This document shows, one piece after another, positions 1 through 8,529 of a stretch of DNA of 64,000 nucleotides. This stretch comes from an uncultured Roseibium sp. Its GTDB lineage: Bacteria; Pseudomonadota; Alphaproteobacteria; Rhizobiales; Stappiaceae. How positions within the stretch are numbered: position 1 is the first letter of the stretch; each line of letters starts with the position of its first letter. The stretch covers positions 3,782,001 through 3,846,000 of the forward strand of contig NZ_OY780958.1 in assembly GCF_963675985.1 (NCBI RefSeq). Direction: 5' to 3'. Under the pieces are notes generated by a model, which did no database searches, was not told the DNA's origin, and saw nothing but the letters and a program-made list of their open reading frames with translations. Made by a program: the position numbers and the translations under genes.

Positions 1-858
1 AACACCACGGCGCTCACCAAGATCGAGGCTGGCGGCAGCGGTTTCGACATCGTCGTGCCGACAAGCAGCTATGTTCCGATCTATGTCGAGAAGGGCCTTC
101 TGCTCGAAACGCGCCCCGACCAGATGGAAAACTTCAAGAACGTTGCCAAGCGCTGGGTCGACGTGCCCTGGGATCAGGGCCGTCACTACACCGTGCCGTG
201 GCAGTGGGGAACGACCGGGGTAGCGGTCAACAAGAAGACCTACTCGGGCGACGTCAACACGTCGGCCATCTTCCTCGATCCGCCCGCCGAACTCGTCGGC
301 AAGGTCAACGTGGTTCCTGAAATGAACGACGTGATCAACATGGCGATCTTCTATGTCGGCGGAGAAGCCTGCACCGAAGACAAGACCGTGCTGAAAAAGG
401 TGCGCGACACCCTGGTCGCCGCCAAGCCGAAGTGGCTGTCGATGGATTACGGCACCACCGACAAGCTGAAGAGCGGCGAATACCAGGCGACCGTCAACTG
501 GAACGGCTCCACCTTCCGCGCCCGGCTGGAAAACCCGGACGTCGTCTATGGCTACCCCAAGGAAGGCTATCCGCTGTGGATGGATGCCGTCGCGGTGCTG
601 AAGGACGCCAAGAACGTCGAGAACGCCAAGCTGTTCCAGAACTTCATCATGGAGCCGGAAAACGCCGCCCTGATTTCGGCCTTCGCCCGCTATGCCAATG
701 GCATCAAGGGTTCGGAAGAATTCATGCCTGCGGACATGAAAGGCGCGCCGGAACTCGACACGCCGGAAGACCTGCAGGCCGCCGGCCAGTTCCTGCCGTT
801 CTGCCCGAAGTCCGCGCGTGACATCTACACCGCGATCTGGACCGAGTTGCAGAAATAA
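1..858 (+). CDS. Extracellular solute-binding protein, spermidine/putrescine type (5' end outside window)
   Basis: The reading frame is open from base 1, so only the C-terminal 285 residues are present. The stop is TAA at 856-858. The protein looks like the second lobe of a PotD/PotF-type periplasmic binding protein that delivers polyamines or a related cation to an ABC importer. Supporting features are an SBP-like FDIVVPTSS stretch at the left edge, a DYGTTDKLKSGEY segment in the middle and a C-terminal AKLFQNFIMEPENAA region typical of the family's last helices. The signal peptide and the rest of the transporter lie to the left. Ligand specificity cannot be read from this fragment. Confidence 0.8.
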   Translation, partial: NTTALTKIEAGGSGFDIVVPTSSYVPIYVEKGLLLETRPDQMENFKNVAKRWVDVPWDQGRHYTVPWQWGTTGVAVNKKTYSGDVNTSAIFLDPPAELVGKVNVVPEMNDVINMAIFYVGGEACTEDKTVLKKVRDTLVAAKPKWLSMDYGTTDKLKSGEYQATVNWNGSTFRARLENPDVVYGYPKEGYPLWMDAVAVLKDAKNVENAKLFQNFIMEPENAALISAFARYANGIKGSEEFMPADMKGAPELDTPEDLQAAGQFLPFCPKSARDIYTAIWTELQK

Positions 859-868
859 GCCTTACGCG

Positions 869-904
869 ACGACGGTGGAGCGGTTGCGGCCGCTCCACCG
901 TCGT
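869..904 (+). terminator. Hairpin after the solute-binding protein gene
   Basis: A perfect 15-bp inverted repeat (869-883 with 890-904) encloses a 6-base loop, starting 11 bases after the stop codon. No T-run follows, so it may end transcription with Rho or protect the 3' end of the mRNA instead of acting as a classical intrinsic terminator. Confidence 0.65.
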
Positions 905-959
905 GGCTCTGGCGGACCTGCGTGTATCGATTGCATAGAGCAAACATTTGGGCTGAGTT

Positions 960-1235
960 GCCATGTGCGATACCGAACTTATATATTATTTATTATTATT
1001 TATTTTCTTCATAATAAGTTTAATTACGACACGAATTCATGATTTCGAAATTCTGAGTTTTGTTTATTCTAAAAATGTATATGGTATATTTTCGTTTATT
1101 CTACTGATTATTTTTATGCTATCTAAGAACAACATCATAAAAGTATTAGATTTCATCTTTTGCCCATAAAACCTCAATTTGCGAACCGATAAAAAAGACA
1201 CATCGACTACATAAATAACTGCACCGTTTCGACAC
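960..1235. other. Very AT-rich tract on the 3' side of tRNA-Arg
   Basis: Base composition drops sharply from the GC-rich surroundings to long runs of A and T. The tract contains one small frame on the plus strand (963-1169, 68 codons) that would encode an almost wholly hydrophobic peptide. It has no convincing ribosome binding site and its composition alone would produce such a peptide, so I do not call it a gene. The tract lies on the 3' side of the tRNA gene, where integrating elements often insert, so it may be a relic of an island. The rest of 859-1310 shows no gene. Confidence 0.5.
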
Positions 1236-1310
1236 GATGCCGATACGACGGAACAGCGAGCATCGGCGCGCTTTCCGCAGTCGAATTTCATCAGCTATTT
1301 CAAAGGGAAA

Positions 1311-1387
1311 TGGCGCACCGGGGAGGATTCGAACCCCCGACCCCCAGATTCGTAGTCTGGTGCTCTATCCAGCTGAGCTACCGGTGC
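1311..1387 (-). tRNA. tRNA-Arg (anticodon ACG)
   Basis: On the minus strand the sequence folds as a full cloverleaf. The 7-bp acceptor stem pairs GCACCGG with CCGGTGC, followed by a discriminator G and an encoded CCA. The anticodon stem CCAGA/TCTGG holds the loop CTACGAA, giving anticodon ACG, read as arginine CGU (and CGC after A-to-I editing). The T-loop TTCGAAT is canonical. The 3' end faces the AT-rich tract at 960-1235. Confidence 0.97.
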
Positions 1388-1618
1388 TTAAGGCCTGTGA
1401 TCGGGCGGGGACGGTCTTGCTGGCGTGCCGCGCAGTCTGTCGTGCCTGACCTGGCTGGGTCATGTGCGGGCCGCGTGGAGTGCGTTCCCGAACAGGGCGC
1501 TACTCCTAATGCCGTCCGATTTGGAATGCAAGGGCAATTTCAGTTTTTTTGAATGCCCCGCGCGGCAAGTCCGGAAAACCGGCAAAACGCGCCGATCTCG
1601 CCTGTTGACATCCGGGCA

Positions 1619-3100
1619 TCAGCTCCGGTCGGGCAAGTCGATGCAGAAGCAGGCGCCGGGCTTCGTCTCGTCCAGTTCGATCCGACCGCCGTGGGCCTTG
1701 AGGAGTTCCGCCGCAATCGCCAGACCAAGACCGACACCGCCCTGTTTGGAGCCGCTGTGGAAGGCCTTGAACAGGGCCTTCCTGATGTTGGCCGGAATAC
1801 CGGGGCCGGTGTCGGCCACGGTGATCTGCACCGACGTTCCCTGCCGTTCCGCATCGAGGATGATGCGCCGGACAAGGGTGTCATCCTTTTCCGCCTCAAG
1901 GGCCTGAAGCGCGTTGCGGCACAGGTTCAGAAGAACGCGGAAGATCTGCTCCGGATCCGCATCGATCTCCAGGTCTTCCGGCACCCGGTTCTCGAAGGTG
2001 ACGGCGGCGTGTTCGGTGAGACCGAGGACATCGGCGATGTCCTCGCCGACGCGGCGCAGTTCGATCAGCCGGCGTTTGGGCGCCTCCTCCTGGGCCTTGC
2101 CGTAGGACATGACCGCCTGGGTATAGCCGACGGCGCGGTCGAGGGTCGCCAGGATCTTCGGGGCGAGCCGGTTGACCGTCGGGTCGGGCACATGCTCCAG
2201 ACGCTCCAGGAAGAGCTGGGCGGAGGCGAGCAGATTGCGCAGATCGTGGTTGATCTTCGACACGGCCAGACCGAGATCGGCCAGCCTCTGCTTCTGGTTC
2301 AGGGCGCGCGACAGCGCTTCTTCCATGGCGGCAAGACGAACTTCGGCATCGCCGAGTTCATCCTGGCGCCCGGAGATCTTGATGACCCTCGAGGAGTCTT
2401 CCGGGGTTTCGGCGAAACGATCCATGGATTCCGTCAGCCGCTGCAGCGGGCGCACGAACAGGGCGCGCAGACTGACATAGACGAGCGTGGCGGTGATGAT
2501 GGAAATCACCAGCGACAGCCCAAGGATGCGCCAGGAGAAGGCCAGCATGTCCGCCTGCAGGAGCTTCACCGGCAACACGATGTCGACGCGCTTGACATAG
2601 CCCATCTGTCCCTTGCCGACCACACGCATCAGGCCATCGCCGGAGTAGGCAAGCGTGCGGAAGCTCTCCAGGATCGAGCGCAGCGGCGACATCTCTCCCA
2701 TGTCGACGACGAAGTCGACCACCGGGACCGTATCTTCCATGGCGATCAGGCTGCGCCGGGTGCCCTGGTCGAGCGAAATGGCAACGGCGCCGGTGGTGCG
2801 CAACAATTCCTGCTGCAGGCGCGGCGCGATGGTGTTGGTCTCGGCCAGCACGGAGGCGGCCACGCCGGCGGTGGTCAGCCGGTCCTGCAGCCAGTTGTTG
2901 CGGAAGTTGGCGACGGAAGGCACGTAGATACTGACTTCGGCCAGCATGACGAAAAGAATGGTCAGGATCAGCAGTTTTCCCGACAGGCCGCCCAGACGAT
3001 ACCCCCTGCCCCAGAAGGAACGAACTCCCCCGGTGCGCGCTTCAGATGGTTCGGCTTTGCCTTGCGGCACGCCTTCATGCTTCATCTGGCTAACTTTCAA
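1619..3100 (-). CDS. HAMP-domain sensor histidine kinase, orphan
   Basis: This 493-residue kinase has a membrane segment near residues 40-58, a periplasmic sensor region of about 130 residues, a second membrane segment near 188-210, a HAMP linker, and a phosphoacceptor helix with the motif SKINHDLRN near residue 285. The catalytic domain carries an N-box (NLCRNALQAL), a G1 box (DTGPGIP) and a G2 box (GVGLGLAIA). It would autophosphorylate on His in response to an unknown periplasmic signal. No response regulator gene lies beside it, so its partner is elsewhere. It follows the flavoprotein gene by 32 bases and may be the last gene of a three-gene leftward operon. Confidence 0.9.
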   Translation of the reverse strand: MKVSQMKHEGVPQGKAEPSEARTGGVRSFWGRGYRLGGLSGKLLILTILFVMLAEVSIYVPSVANFRNNWLQDRLTTAGVAASVLAETNTIAPRLQQELLRTTGAVAISLDQGTRRSLIAMEDTVPVVDFVVDMGEMSPLRSILESFRTLAYSGDGLMRVVGKGQMGYVKRVDIVLPVKLLQADMLAFSWRILGLSLVISIITATLVYVSLRALFVRPLQRLTESMDRFAETPEDSSRVIKISGRQDELGDAEVRLAAMEEALSRALNQKQRLADLGLAVSKINHDLRNLLASAQLFLERLEHVPDPTVNRLAPKILATLDRAVGYTQAVMSYGKAQEEAPKRRLIELRRVGEDIADVLGLTEHAAVTFENRVPEDLEIDADPEQIFRVLLNLCRNALQALEAEKDDTLVRRIILDAERQGTSVQITVADTGPGIPANIRKALFKAFHSGSKQGGVGLGLAIAAELLKAHGGRIELDETKPGACFCIDLPDRS

Positions 3101-3132
3101 TCGGCCTCTGGCTAGACGGTCGCACGTGCTAT

Positions 3133-4563
3133 CTAACCGAAAATCCTCAAGAATTGCACGACCCTGCGCACCCAGGGATTTTTCGGAGCATCGCCATAAT
3201 AGGAAATTGCGGCCCGGCGCACCAGTTCCCCCAGTGTCGGGTAAGGCGCCACAAATCCAGCCAGTGCTTTCATCGTCATTTTCTGCGAGACCGCCAGGGA
3301 GAGGAGATTGACGATCTCGCCGGCCTGAGAGCCAACGATGTCCGCGCCGAGCAACCGTCCGCCGGGACCGGCGATCAGCTTGAGACAGCCGACCGTCTTG
3401 CCTTCCGCCTGCGCCCGGTCGTTGCCCGCATACTCCGCCCGTAGAACCCGGACCTTATCGCCATGACGGCGCCGGGCTTCCGGTTCGCTCAGGCCGACAT
3501 GGCCGAGTTCGGGCGAGGTATAGGTGACCCAGGGAATGAGATCCCGGTTTTCCTTCGCCGGCAGGCGGAACAGGATGGAACGGATCACGAGACCGGCGTG
3601 ATAGCCCGCAACGTGGGTGAACTGCAGGCCGCCGGTGACGTCGCCGATCGCATAGACCCTGCGATTGCTGGTGCGGAAGCCCCGGTCGACCTCAATGCCT
3701 TTTCGGCTGTAGGTAACGCCTGCCTTTTCCAGGTCCAGACCGTCGACGGTCGGTGCCCTGCCGGTTGCCACGAGCAGATGCGATCCTTCCAGAGAACGCT
3801 GGACGCCCTCGGGCGTTTCAACGCTGATGCTCACACCTGATCCCGTCTTCTCAACACCGGCGACCTTCGTGTCCTCCAGGATCGTGACCCCTTCGGACCG
3901 CAGGGCGTCGATCACGATCGCGGCCTGCTCCGGATCGTCCTTGCCAAGCGCCTTCTGCGCCTCGATCACGGTCACCTTGCTGCCGAGGCGGCGGTGCGCC
4001 TGGGCCATTTCCATCCCGATCGGCCCGCCTCCGACAACAATCAGGTGCTCCGGCGCCTGCCGCAGGTCGAACAAGGTTTCATTGGTCAGATAAGATACCG
4101 TGTCGAGACCGGGGATTGGCGGCACGGCCGCGCGCGATCCGGTGGCGATGACGAACCGCCGCGCGCGAATTTCGGTTTCTCCGGCCAGCATGCGGTCGGG
4201 TCCGGTAAAACGGGCATGGTGCTTGAGAACGGTGACCCCCAGACCCTCGAAGCGTTCTTCCGAATCATGGGGCGCGATGGCGGCGATGACAGCCTGCACG
4301 TGATCGTTTGCCCGTGCGAAATCGACTCCAACGGTACCAAAGTGGACACCAAGTTTCTTTCCCGCCGCTTCCGCCACGGCTGCCTTTGCCGATGCGAGCA
4401 GCGCCTTTGAAGGGACACATCCGGTGTTCAGGCAATCGCCGCCCATCTTGCCCTGTTCGATCAGGACCACGTCGACCCCGAAGGCCGCTGCGGCGGCGGC
4501 CACGGACAGGCCGCCGGATCCGGCTCCGATGACGCAAATGTCCGGTTTCAAAACTGTTGTCAT
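3133..4563 (-). CDS. MerA-like FAD/NAD(P) disulfide oxidoreductase
   Basis: This 476-residue class I flavoprotein disulfide reductase has an FAD-binding GAGSGG motif at residues 13-18 and the redox-active pair C44/C49 in GGDCLNTGCVPSK. A second Rossmann motif (GGGPIGMEMAQ) binds NAD(P)H, an ATGRAPT/AIGDV-type FAD motif follows, and a dimerisation domain closes the chain. The position that is HAHPT in lipoamide dehydrogenase reads APYPTLGE here, as in mercuric reductases. However, it has no N-terminal metal-binding domain and no C-terminal Cys pair, so it is not a true MerA. Homologues are often found next to TVP38/TMEM64 proteins, as here. The substrate is unknown. Confidence 0.88.
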   Translation of the reverse strand: MTTVLKPDICVIGAGSGGLSVAAAAAAFGVDVVLIEQGKMGGDCLNTGCVPSKALLASAKAAVAEAAGKKLGVHFGTVGVDFARANDHVQAVIAAIAPHDSEERFEGLGVTVLKHHARFTGPDRMLAGETEIRARRFVIATGSRAAVPPIPGLDTVSYLTNETLFDLRQAPEHLIVVGGGPIGMEMAQAHRRLGSKVTVIEAQKALGKDDPEQAAIVIDALRSEGVTILEDTKVAGVEKTGSGVSISVETPEGVQRSLEGSHLLVATGRAPTVDGLDLEKAGVTYSRKGIEVDRGFRTSNRRVYAIGDVTGGLQFTHVAGYHAGLVIRSILFRLPAKENRDLIPWVTYTSPELGHVGLSEPEARRRHGDKVRVLRAEYAGNDRAQAEGKTVGCLKLIAGPGGRLLGADIVGSQAGEIVNLLSLAVSQKMTMKALAGFVAPYPTLGELVRRAAISYYGDAPKNPWVRRVVQFLRIFG

Positions 4564-4604
4564 CCTAGACCCTTCAGCGTGGGACCGTTTTCATTGGAGG
4601 CACG

Positions 4605-5411
4605 TCACTCCGAAGCGCGTTTTTTCCGCAGCCGTTTCAGGACAACGGGAATAAGGCTCGCGAACCCGAGAACGAAAAACGCGGCAAGCAGTTCGGGGGT
4701 CACGAAGGCCCCGATCTCCACCTCGCAACTGCCGGCGGCGGCGCAGCCGGGGTTGGCGGCCTCCTGGGCGGCAATCACGCTATCCAGACCCGAACCGATA
4801 AAGGCGAAGGCAAAGGTTCCCGGTATGATGCCGACCAGAGTGGAAAACACATAGGTGCCGACGGGAACGTGGAAGATTGCCGGAGCGATGTTGACGAGCC
4901 AGAACGGAAAGATCGGCGTCAATCGCAGGAACAACAGGTAGCTCATGGCGTTTTCCCGGAAACCGCTCGACAGACGGGCGAGGAACGGTCCGGCACGGGC
5001 CTTCAAGGCGGTTCCGAGAGAGCTGCGTGCGGCCAGGAAGACGACGGTGGCGCCGAGGGTCGCGGCAATAACGGTCGCAACCCCGGCAAGGAGCCATCCG
5101 AACAGGAACCCGCCGGCGATGGTCAGAAAGGAGGCGCCCGGAAACGAAAGCGCCACGGAGACAGCGTAGATGGCGACATAAGCAGCAAGAGCCAGGAGCA
5201 GATAGGTGTCGACGAAAGCCGCCAGGTGCTGCCGCTCCCGGATGAGGTTGGCCAGAGACAGATGTTCGTGCCAGCCTTCCGCATAGCCTACGCCCATGAC
5301 CGCCACCAGCAGGCCGATCGGAATCCAGCGCCCGAATTCACCTGCCCGGGTATTCGCAGCGGACGACTCCGCCGGCGTTCCGGCCGGCCCGTCCTGGCCG
5401 TTATCCTTCAT
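4605..5411 (-). CDS. TVP38/TMEM64 (DedA-like, SNARE-associated) family membrane protein
   Basis: A 268-residue integral membrane protein. A hydrophilic N-terminus is followed by a first membrane segment near residue 30 and then the family core, visible as SFPGASFLTIAGGFLFGW followed by LTPIFPFWLVNIAPAIFHV. These are the re-entrant loops of the TVP38/DedA superfamily. Members are thought to move or scramble lipids or ions, but no substrate is established for this branch. The MerA-like flavoprotein gene follows 41 bases downstream, a common pairing that implies a redox-linked role. The start chosen gives a normal family length. Confidence 0.85.
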   Translation of the reverse strand: MKDNGQDGPAGTPAESSAANTRAGEFGRWIPIGLLVAVMGVGYAEGWHEHLSLANLIRERQHLAAFVDTYLLLALAAYVAIYAVSVALSFPGASFLTIAGGFLFGWLLAGVATVIAATLGATVVFLAARSSLGTALKARAGPFLARLSSGFRENAMSYLLFLRLTPIFPFWLVNIAPAIFHVPVGTYVFSTLVGIIPGTFAFAFIGSGLDSVIAAQEAANPGCAAAGSCEVEIGAFVTPELLAAFFVLGFASLIPVVLKRLRKKRASE

Positions 5412-5631
5412 GACATTCCCACCGCCCGCACTCTGTTTTTTACGTGCCGTCAGACCCGAAACAATCGTGTATCAGGTCGGGGCCTGACCGGCCTGTCTTC
5501 AGGTGTACATGATTGCAGTTAAGAAGAAGCCGGTTTCACCGACAAGTGACCCGGTATTGGCACCACCTCACTTCGATGTGATAACCTCGCAGATCGGATC
5601 CGGGTCATGTGAGAAATGCGGTCGGGTATCG

Positions 5632-5660
5632 TTGACTTGCAGGCGCGTCCCGCTTATAAG
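5632..5660 (+). promoter_or_regulatory. Sigma-70-type promoter for rpmH-rnpA-yidC
   Basis: TTGACT at 5632-5637 and TATAAG at 5655-5660 are separated by exactly 17 bases, close to the housekeeping consensus. The site lies about 125 bases upstream of the rpmH start in the divergent region between the TVP38-like gene and rpmH. The leader between them contains no other gene. Confidence 0.75.
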
Positions 5661-5786
5661 CGCGCTCGACCGGGACACGCATTCGAACCCAAGCCTATGA
5701 ATAGGTGCGCTCTGGTGGCGCTTCGAATGCTTCCACCAAAGAATTTTTAGAACAAGGGCCGCGCCCCGTTGCGCGGATAAGGAACA

Positions 5787-5921
5787 ATGAAGCGTACGTA
5801 TCAACCGAGCCGTCTTGTCCGCAAGCGCCGTCACGGCTTCCGTTCGCGCATGGCGACGAAAAACGGCCGTCAGGTTCTCGCCCGCCGCCGGGCCAAGGGT
5901 CGCAAGCGTCTCAGCGCCTGA
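5787..5921 (+). CDS. rpmH: Large ribosomal subunit protein bL34
   Basis: A 44-residue basic protein beginning MKRTYQPSRLVRKRRHGFRS and ending with an Arg/Lys-rich tail (RRRAKGRKRLSA), which is the complete and near-invariant L34 sequence. It sits on the 50S subunit near the base of 23S rRNA. A ribosome binding site (AAGGAA) precedes the ATG by 4 bases. It heads the conserved rpmH-rnpA-yidC run, and a good promoter lies upstream. Confidence 0.98.
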   Translation: MKRTYQPSRLVRKRRHGFRSRMATKNGRQVLARRRAKGRKRLSA

Positions 5922-5986
5922 TCGGGCCAACGCATGCGGCGCTGCCCGTGATGTCTGGTCTTGTAACTCAGCCCACGCCGCCGCTC

Positions 5987-6394
5987 ATGAACACACTTAA
6001 AAAGCGCTCCGAATTCCTTGCCGTTGCCAAAGGCGGACGGGTGAATCGGCGCGCTTTTGTGTTGCAGGGCCTGAAGCGCCAGCATGACGGCGATCCGCGT
6101 GTCGGCTATACCGTCACGAAAAAGACCGGCAACTCCGTCGTACGCAACCGAATCAAGCGGCGCCTGCGTGCCGCTGTCGCGGCTCTTCACCGGGAGGAAA
6201 TTCCCGAGTTCGCGGACTTTGTGCTGATCGGCCGCGAGGCAGCCCTCACACTTCCCTTCCAAAATCTGGTCTCCGACCTTAAATCGGGGCTACCGCAGGC
6301 GCTGAAGCCCGGTTCGCAACATCGCCGCGGGAAACCGAGGCGGGCGAAGGACGCAGCCCAGACCGACACCGTTCCGCGCAGAAAACAGGGGTAA
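5987..6394 (+). CDS. rnpA: Ribonuclease P protein component
   Basis: A 135-residue basic protein that assists the RNase P RNA in removing 5' leaders from tRNA precursors. The family signature is seen as RNRIKRRLRAAV, preceded by a central beta-sheet region with GYTVTKKTGNSVVRN. The start MNTLKKRSEFLAVAKGG matches how the family begins. The frame stays open further upstream, and an earlier ATG at 5951 would add 12 residues that overlap nothing, so the start is not fully certain. It lies 65 bases after rpmH and five bases before yidC. Confidence 0.95.
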   Translation: MNTLKKRSEFLAVAKGGRVNRRAFVLQGLKRQHDGDPRVGYTVTKKTGNSVVRNRIKRRLRAAVAALHREEIPEFADFVLIGREAALTLPFQNLVSDLKSGLPQALKPGSQHRRGKPRRAKDAAQTDTVPRRKQG

Positions 6395-6399
6395 TCCAG

Positions 6400-8232
6400 T
6401 TGTTCTCCGAAAATCGCAATACGATTCTTGCAATCGTCCTGTCCCTGGTCGTTCTGCTGGGATGGCAGTACTTCATTGCAAAGCCCCAACTGGAGCGCCA
6501 GCAGGCGGAACTCCAGGCGCAACAGGAAAAGGCAGCACCTGCGGGAGCCACCCAGGATGCCAACACGCCGGCGCCGGCCGGCACGACCCCGGGCCAGGCA
6601 AATGCGCCGACTTCGGGCGCTGCCGGCCAGACGGTGGCAATGACGCGCGAGGAAGCTCTTGCCAAGAGCGAGCGGATCGACATCGATACCCCCCGGGTTT
6701 CCGGATCGATCAATCTTACCGGCGGTCGTATCGACGACCTGCGCCTCAAGGATTATCACGAGACCGTCGACAAGAGCAGCCCGACGATCGTGCTGCTGTC
6801 GCCGAAAGGCGCGCCGAAGGCCTATTACGCGGACTACGGCTGGGTCGCCGATCCGGGAGCCGATCTCGTCCTGCCCGGGAACGACACCCAATGGACCAAG
6901 CCGGAAGGCGCCGAACTAACGCCGGCCACCCCGGTGACGCTGACCTATGACAACGGCGCCGGCCTTGTTTTCAAGCGGACGTTTTCGATCGACGAGAATT
7001 ACATGTTCACCATCGATCAGTCGGTGGAAAACAACACCGGCACCGAGGTCAAGCTCTACCCGTACGGCCTGATCGTTCGCAACGGGAAGCCGGACACGGC
7101 AGGCTTCTATATCCTGCATGAAGGCATGCTGGGCGTCTTCGGCGACGAAGGCCTCAAGGAGGTGAAGTACAAGGATCTGGAAGAAGATCATCAGGTTCGC
7201 CCCCCGCAGGTCGACCAGGGCTGGCTCGGCTTCACCGACAAGTACTGGGCGGCGACGCTCATTCCGATGCCGAAATCGACTTTCCAGCCGAACTTCACCT
7301 ACACGCAGGCAACCGACAACTTTCAGGCGGACTTTCTCGGCACCGGCGTGACCGTTCCTGCGGGCGGAAGCGCCGACACAAGCTCCTATCTCTTCGCCGG
7401 GGCGAAGCAGAAGTCGCTGCTCGACGCCTATCAGGACAAAGATGACGGCCTGGGGATCAAGCAGTTCAACCTGCTGATCGACTGGGGCTGGTTCTTCTTC
7501 CTGACCAAGCCGATGTTCTGGGTGATCGACTACCTGTACCATCTGGTCGGCAACTTCGGCCTCGCCATCCTGGCGGTCACCGTTCTGGTGAAACTGTTCT
7601 TCTTCCCGTTGGCCAACAAGTCCTATGTCTCCATGAGCAAGATGAAGCTCGTGCAGCCGCAAATGACCGAGATCAAGGAGAAATACGGCGACGATCGGGC
7701 GAAGCAACAACAGGCGCTGATGGAGCTGTACAAGAAGGAAAAGATCAATCCGTTGGCCGGCTGTTTGCCGGTGGTGATCCAGATCCCGGTCTTCTTCTCG
7801 CTCTACAAGGTGTTGTTCGTCACCATCGAGATGCGTCACGCGCCGTTCTTCGGCTGGATCCAGGACCTCTCGGCTCCGGATCCGACGACCGTCTTCAACC
7901 TGTTCGGACTCATTCCCTGGGATCCGCCGCAAATGCTCATGCTGGGCGTCTGGCCGCTGATCATGGGTATCACCATGTTCGTCCAGATGAAGATGAACCC
8001 GGCGCCGCCCGATCCCACCCAGCAGATGATCTTCACCTGGATGCCGGTGATCTTCACCTTCATGCTGGCATCGTTCCCGGCCGGCCTCGTGATCTACTGG
8101 GCCTGGAACAACACCCTCTCGGTCACCCAGCAGTACGTGATCATGCGCCGCCAGGGTGTGAAGGTCGAGCTCTGGGACAACCTGAGGCGCACGTTCAAGC
8201 GCAAGAAGGCGGCGACCGATAGCAAGAGCTGA
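6400..8232 (+). CDS. yidC: Membrane protein insertase YidC
   Basis: At 610 residues this is the long Gram-negative form. An N-terminal membrane anchor (TILAIVLSLVVLLGWQYF) is followed by an Ala/Pro/Thr-rich linker, a large periplasmic beta domain to about residue 350, and the conserved C-terminal insertase core with five membrane segments. The core includes the basic loop around KMKLVQPQMTEIKEKYGDD and the segment GCLPVVIQIPVFFSLYKVL. It inserts and folds inner-membrane proteins alone or with SecYEG. The start is TTG, since no ATG fits. An AGGGG site lies upstream and the N-terminal SENRNTIL matches the family. Confidence 0.97.
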   Translation: MFSENRNTILAIVLSLVVLLGWQYFIAKPQLERQQAELQAQQEKAAPAGATQDANTPAPAGTTPGQANAPTSGAAGQTVAMTREEALAKSERIDIDTPRVSGSINLTGGRIDDLRLKDYHETVDKSSPTIVLLSPKGAPKAYYADYGWVADPGADLVLPGNDTQWTKPEGAELTPATPVTLTYDNGAGLVFKRTFSIDENYMFTIDQSVENNTGTEVKLYPYGLIVRNGKPDTAGFYILHEGMLGVFGDEGLKEVKYKDLEEDHQVRPPQVDQGWLGFTDKYWAATLIPMPKSTFQPNFTYTQATDNFQADFLGTGVTVPAGGSADTSSYLFAGAKQKSLLDAYQDKDDGLGIKQFNLLIDWGWFFFLTKPMFWVIDYLYHLVGNFGLAILAVTVLVKLFFFPLANKSYVSMSKMKLVQPQMTEIKEKYGDDRAKQQQALMELYKKEKINPLAGCLPVVIQIPVFFSLYKVLFVTIEMRHAPFFGWIQDLSAPDPTTVFNLFGLIPWDPPQMLMLGVWPLIMGITMFVQMKMNPAPPDPTQQMIFTWMPVIFTFMLASFPAGLVIYWAWNNTLSVTQQYVIMRRQGVKVELWDNLRRTFKRKKAATDSKS

Positions 8233-8260
8233 TCGCCCCGCAGAAACCCGACCATGACGC

Positions 8261-8288
8261 AAAGCCCCGCCCACCGGCGGGGCTTTTT
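8261..8288 (+). terminator. Intrinsic terminator after yidC
   Basis: An 11-bp GC-rich stem (8261-8271 with 8276-8286) closes a CACC loop and is followed by a T-run, starting 28 bases after the yidC stop. This is a classical Rho-independent terminator and marks the end of the rpmH-rnpA-yidC unit. Confidence 0.9.
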
Positions 8289-8529
8289 GCTACCCCCTGC
8301 CGTCGTCCTCCCGGCACGACGTTTTGTGAGACAAGAAGAGCAGCAAGTGGGCCTGGATCTGCGCCACCGCTTGTCCGGGACCGAAAGAAGGATCCGGCGC
8401 GGAGCCCGGACGACCTCCTCGCTGCGGATCGTTGTGCCTGTGCCGGCAGGATTCGTGGCGCGCATCCTCTGCAATCATGACAATGCCACTTTTGCCGATC
8501 ACCTGTTTGTTCCTTCGACAGGAGAGATC

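Noticed and set aside
963..1169. 68-codon hydrophobic frame in the AT-rich tract
   Set aside because: AT-rich DNA gives Ile/Leu/Phe-rich frames by chance, and there is no convincing ribosome binding site.
1553..3115. Long plus-strand frame antisense to the histidine kinase
   Set aside because: It mirrors the kinase gene in a GC-rich sequence, has no recognisable domain and lacks a start signal. The kinase frame has all the family motifs.
3133..4563. Mercuric reductase (merA)
   Set aside because: The active-site region is MerA-like, but the N-terminal metal domain and C-terminal Cys pair needed to handle mercury are missing, and no mer genes are near.
5412..5786. Replication origin near rpmH
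   Set aside because: rpmH marks oriC in many bacteria, but I saw no dnaA, no DnaA-box cluster and no AT-rich unwinding region. In alphaproteobacteria this block is often far from the origin.
6916..8274. Long minus-strand frame opposite yidC
   Set aside because: Its composition (many His, Asp and Arg) is what antisense of a GC-rich membrane-protein gene gives. yidC is certain.
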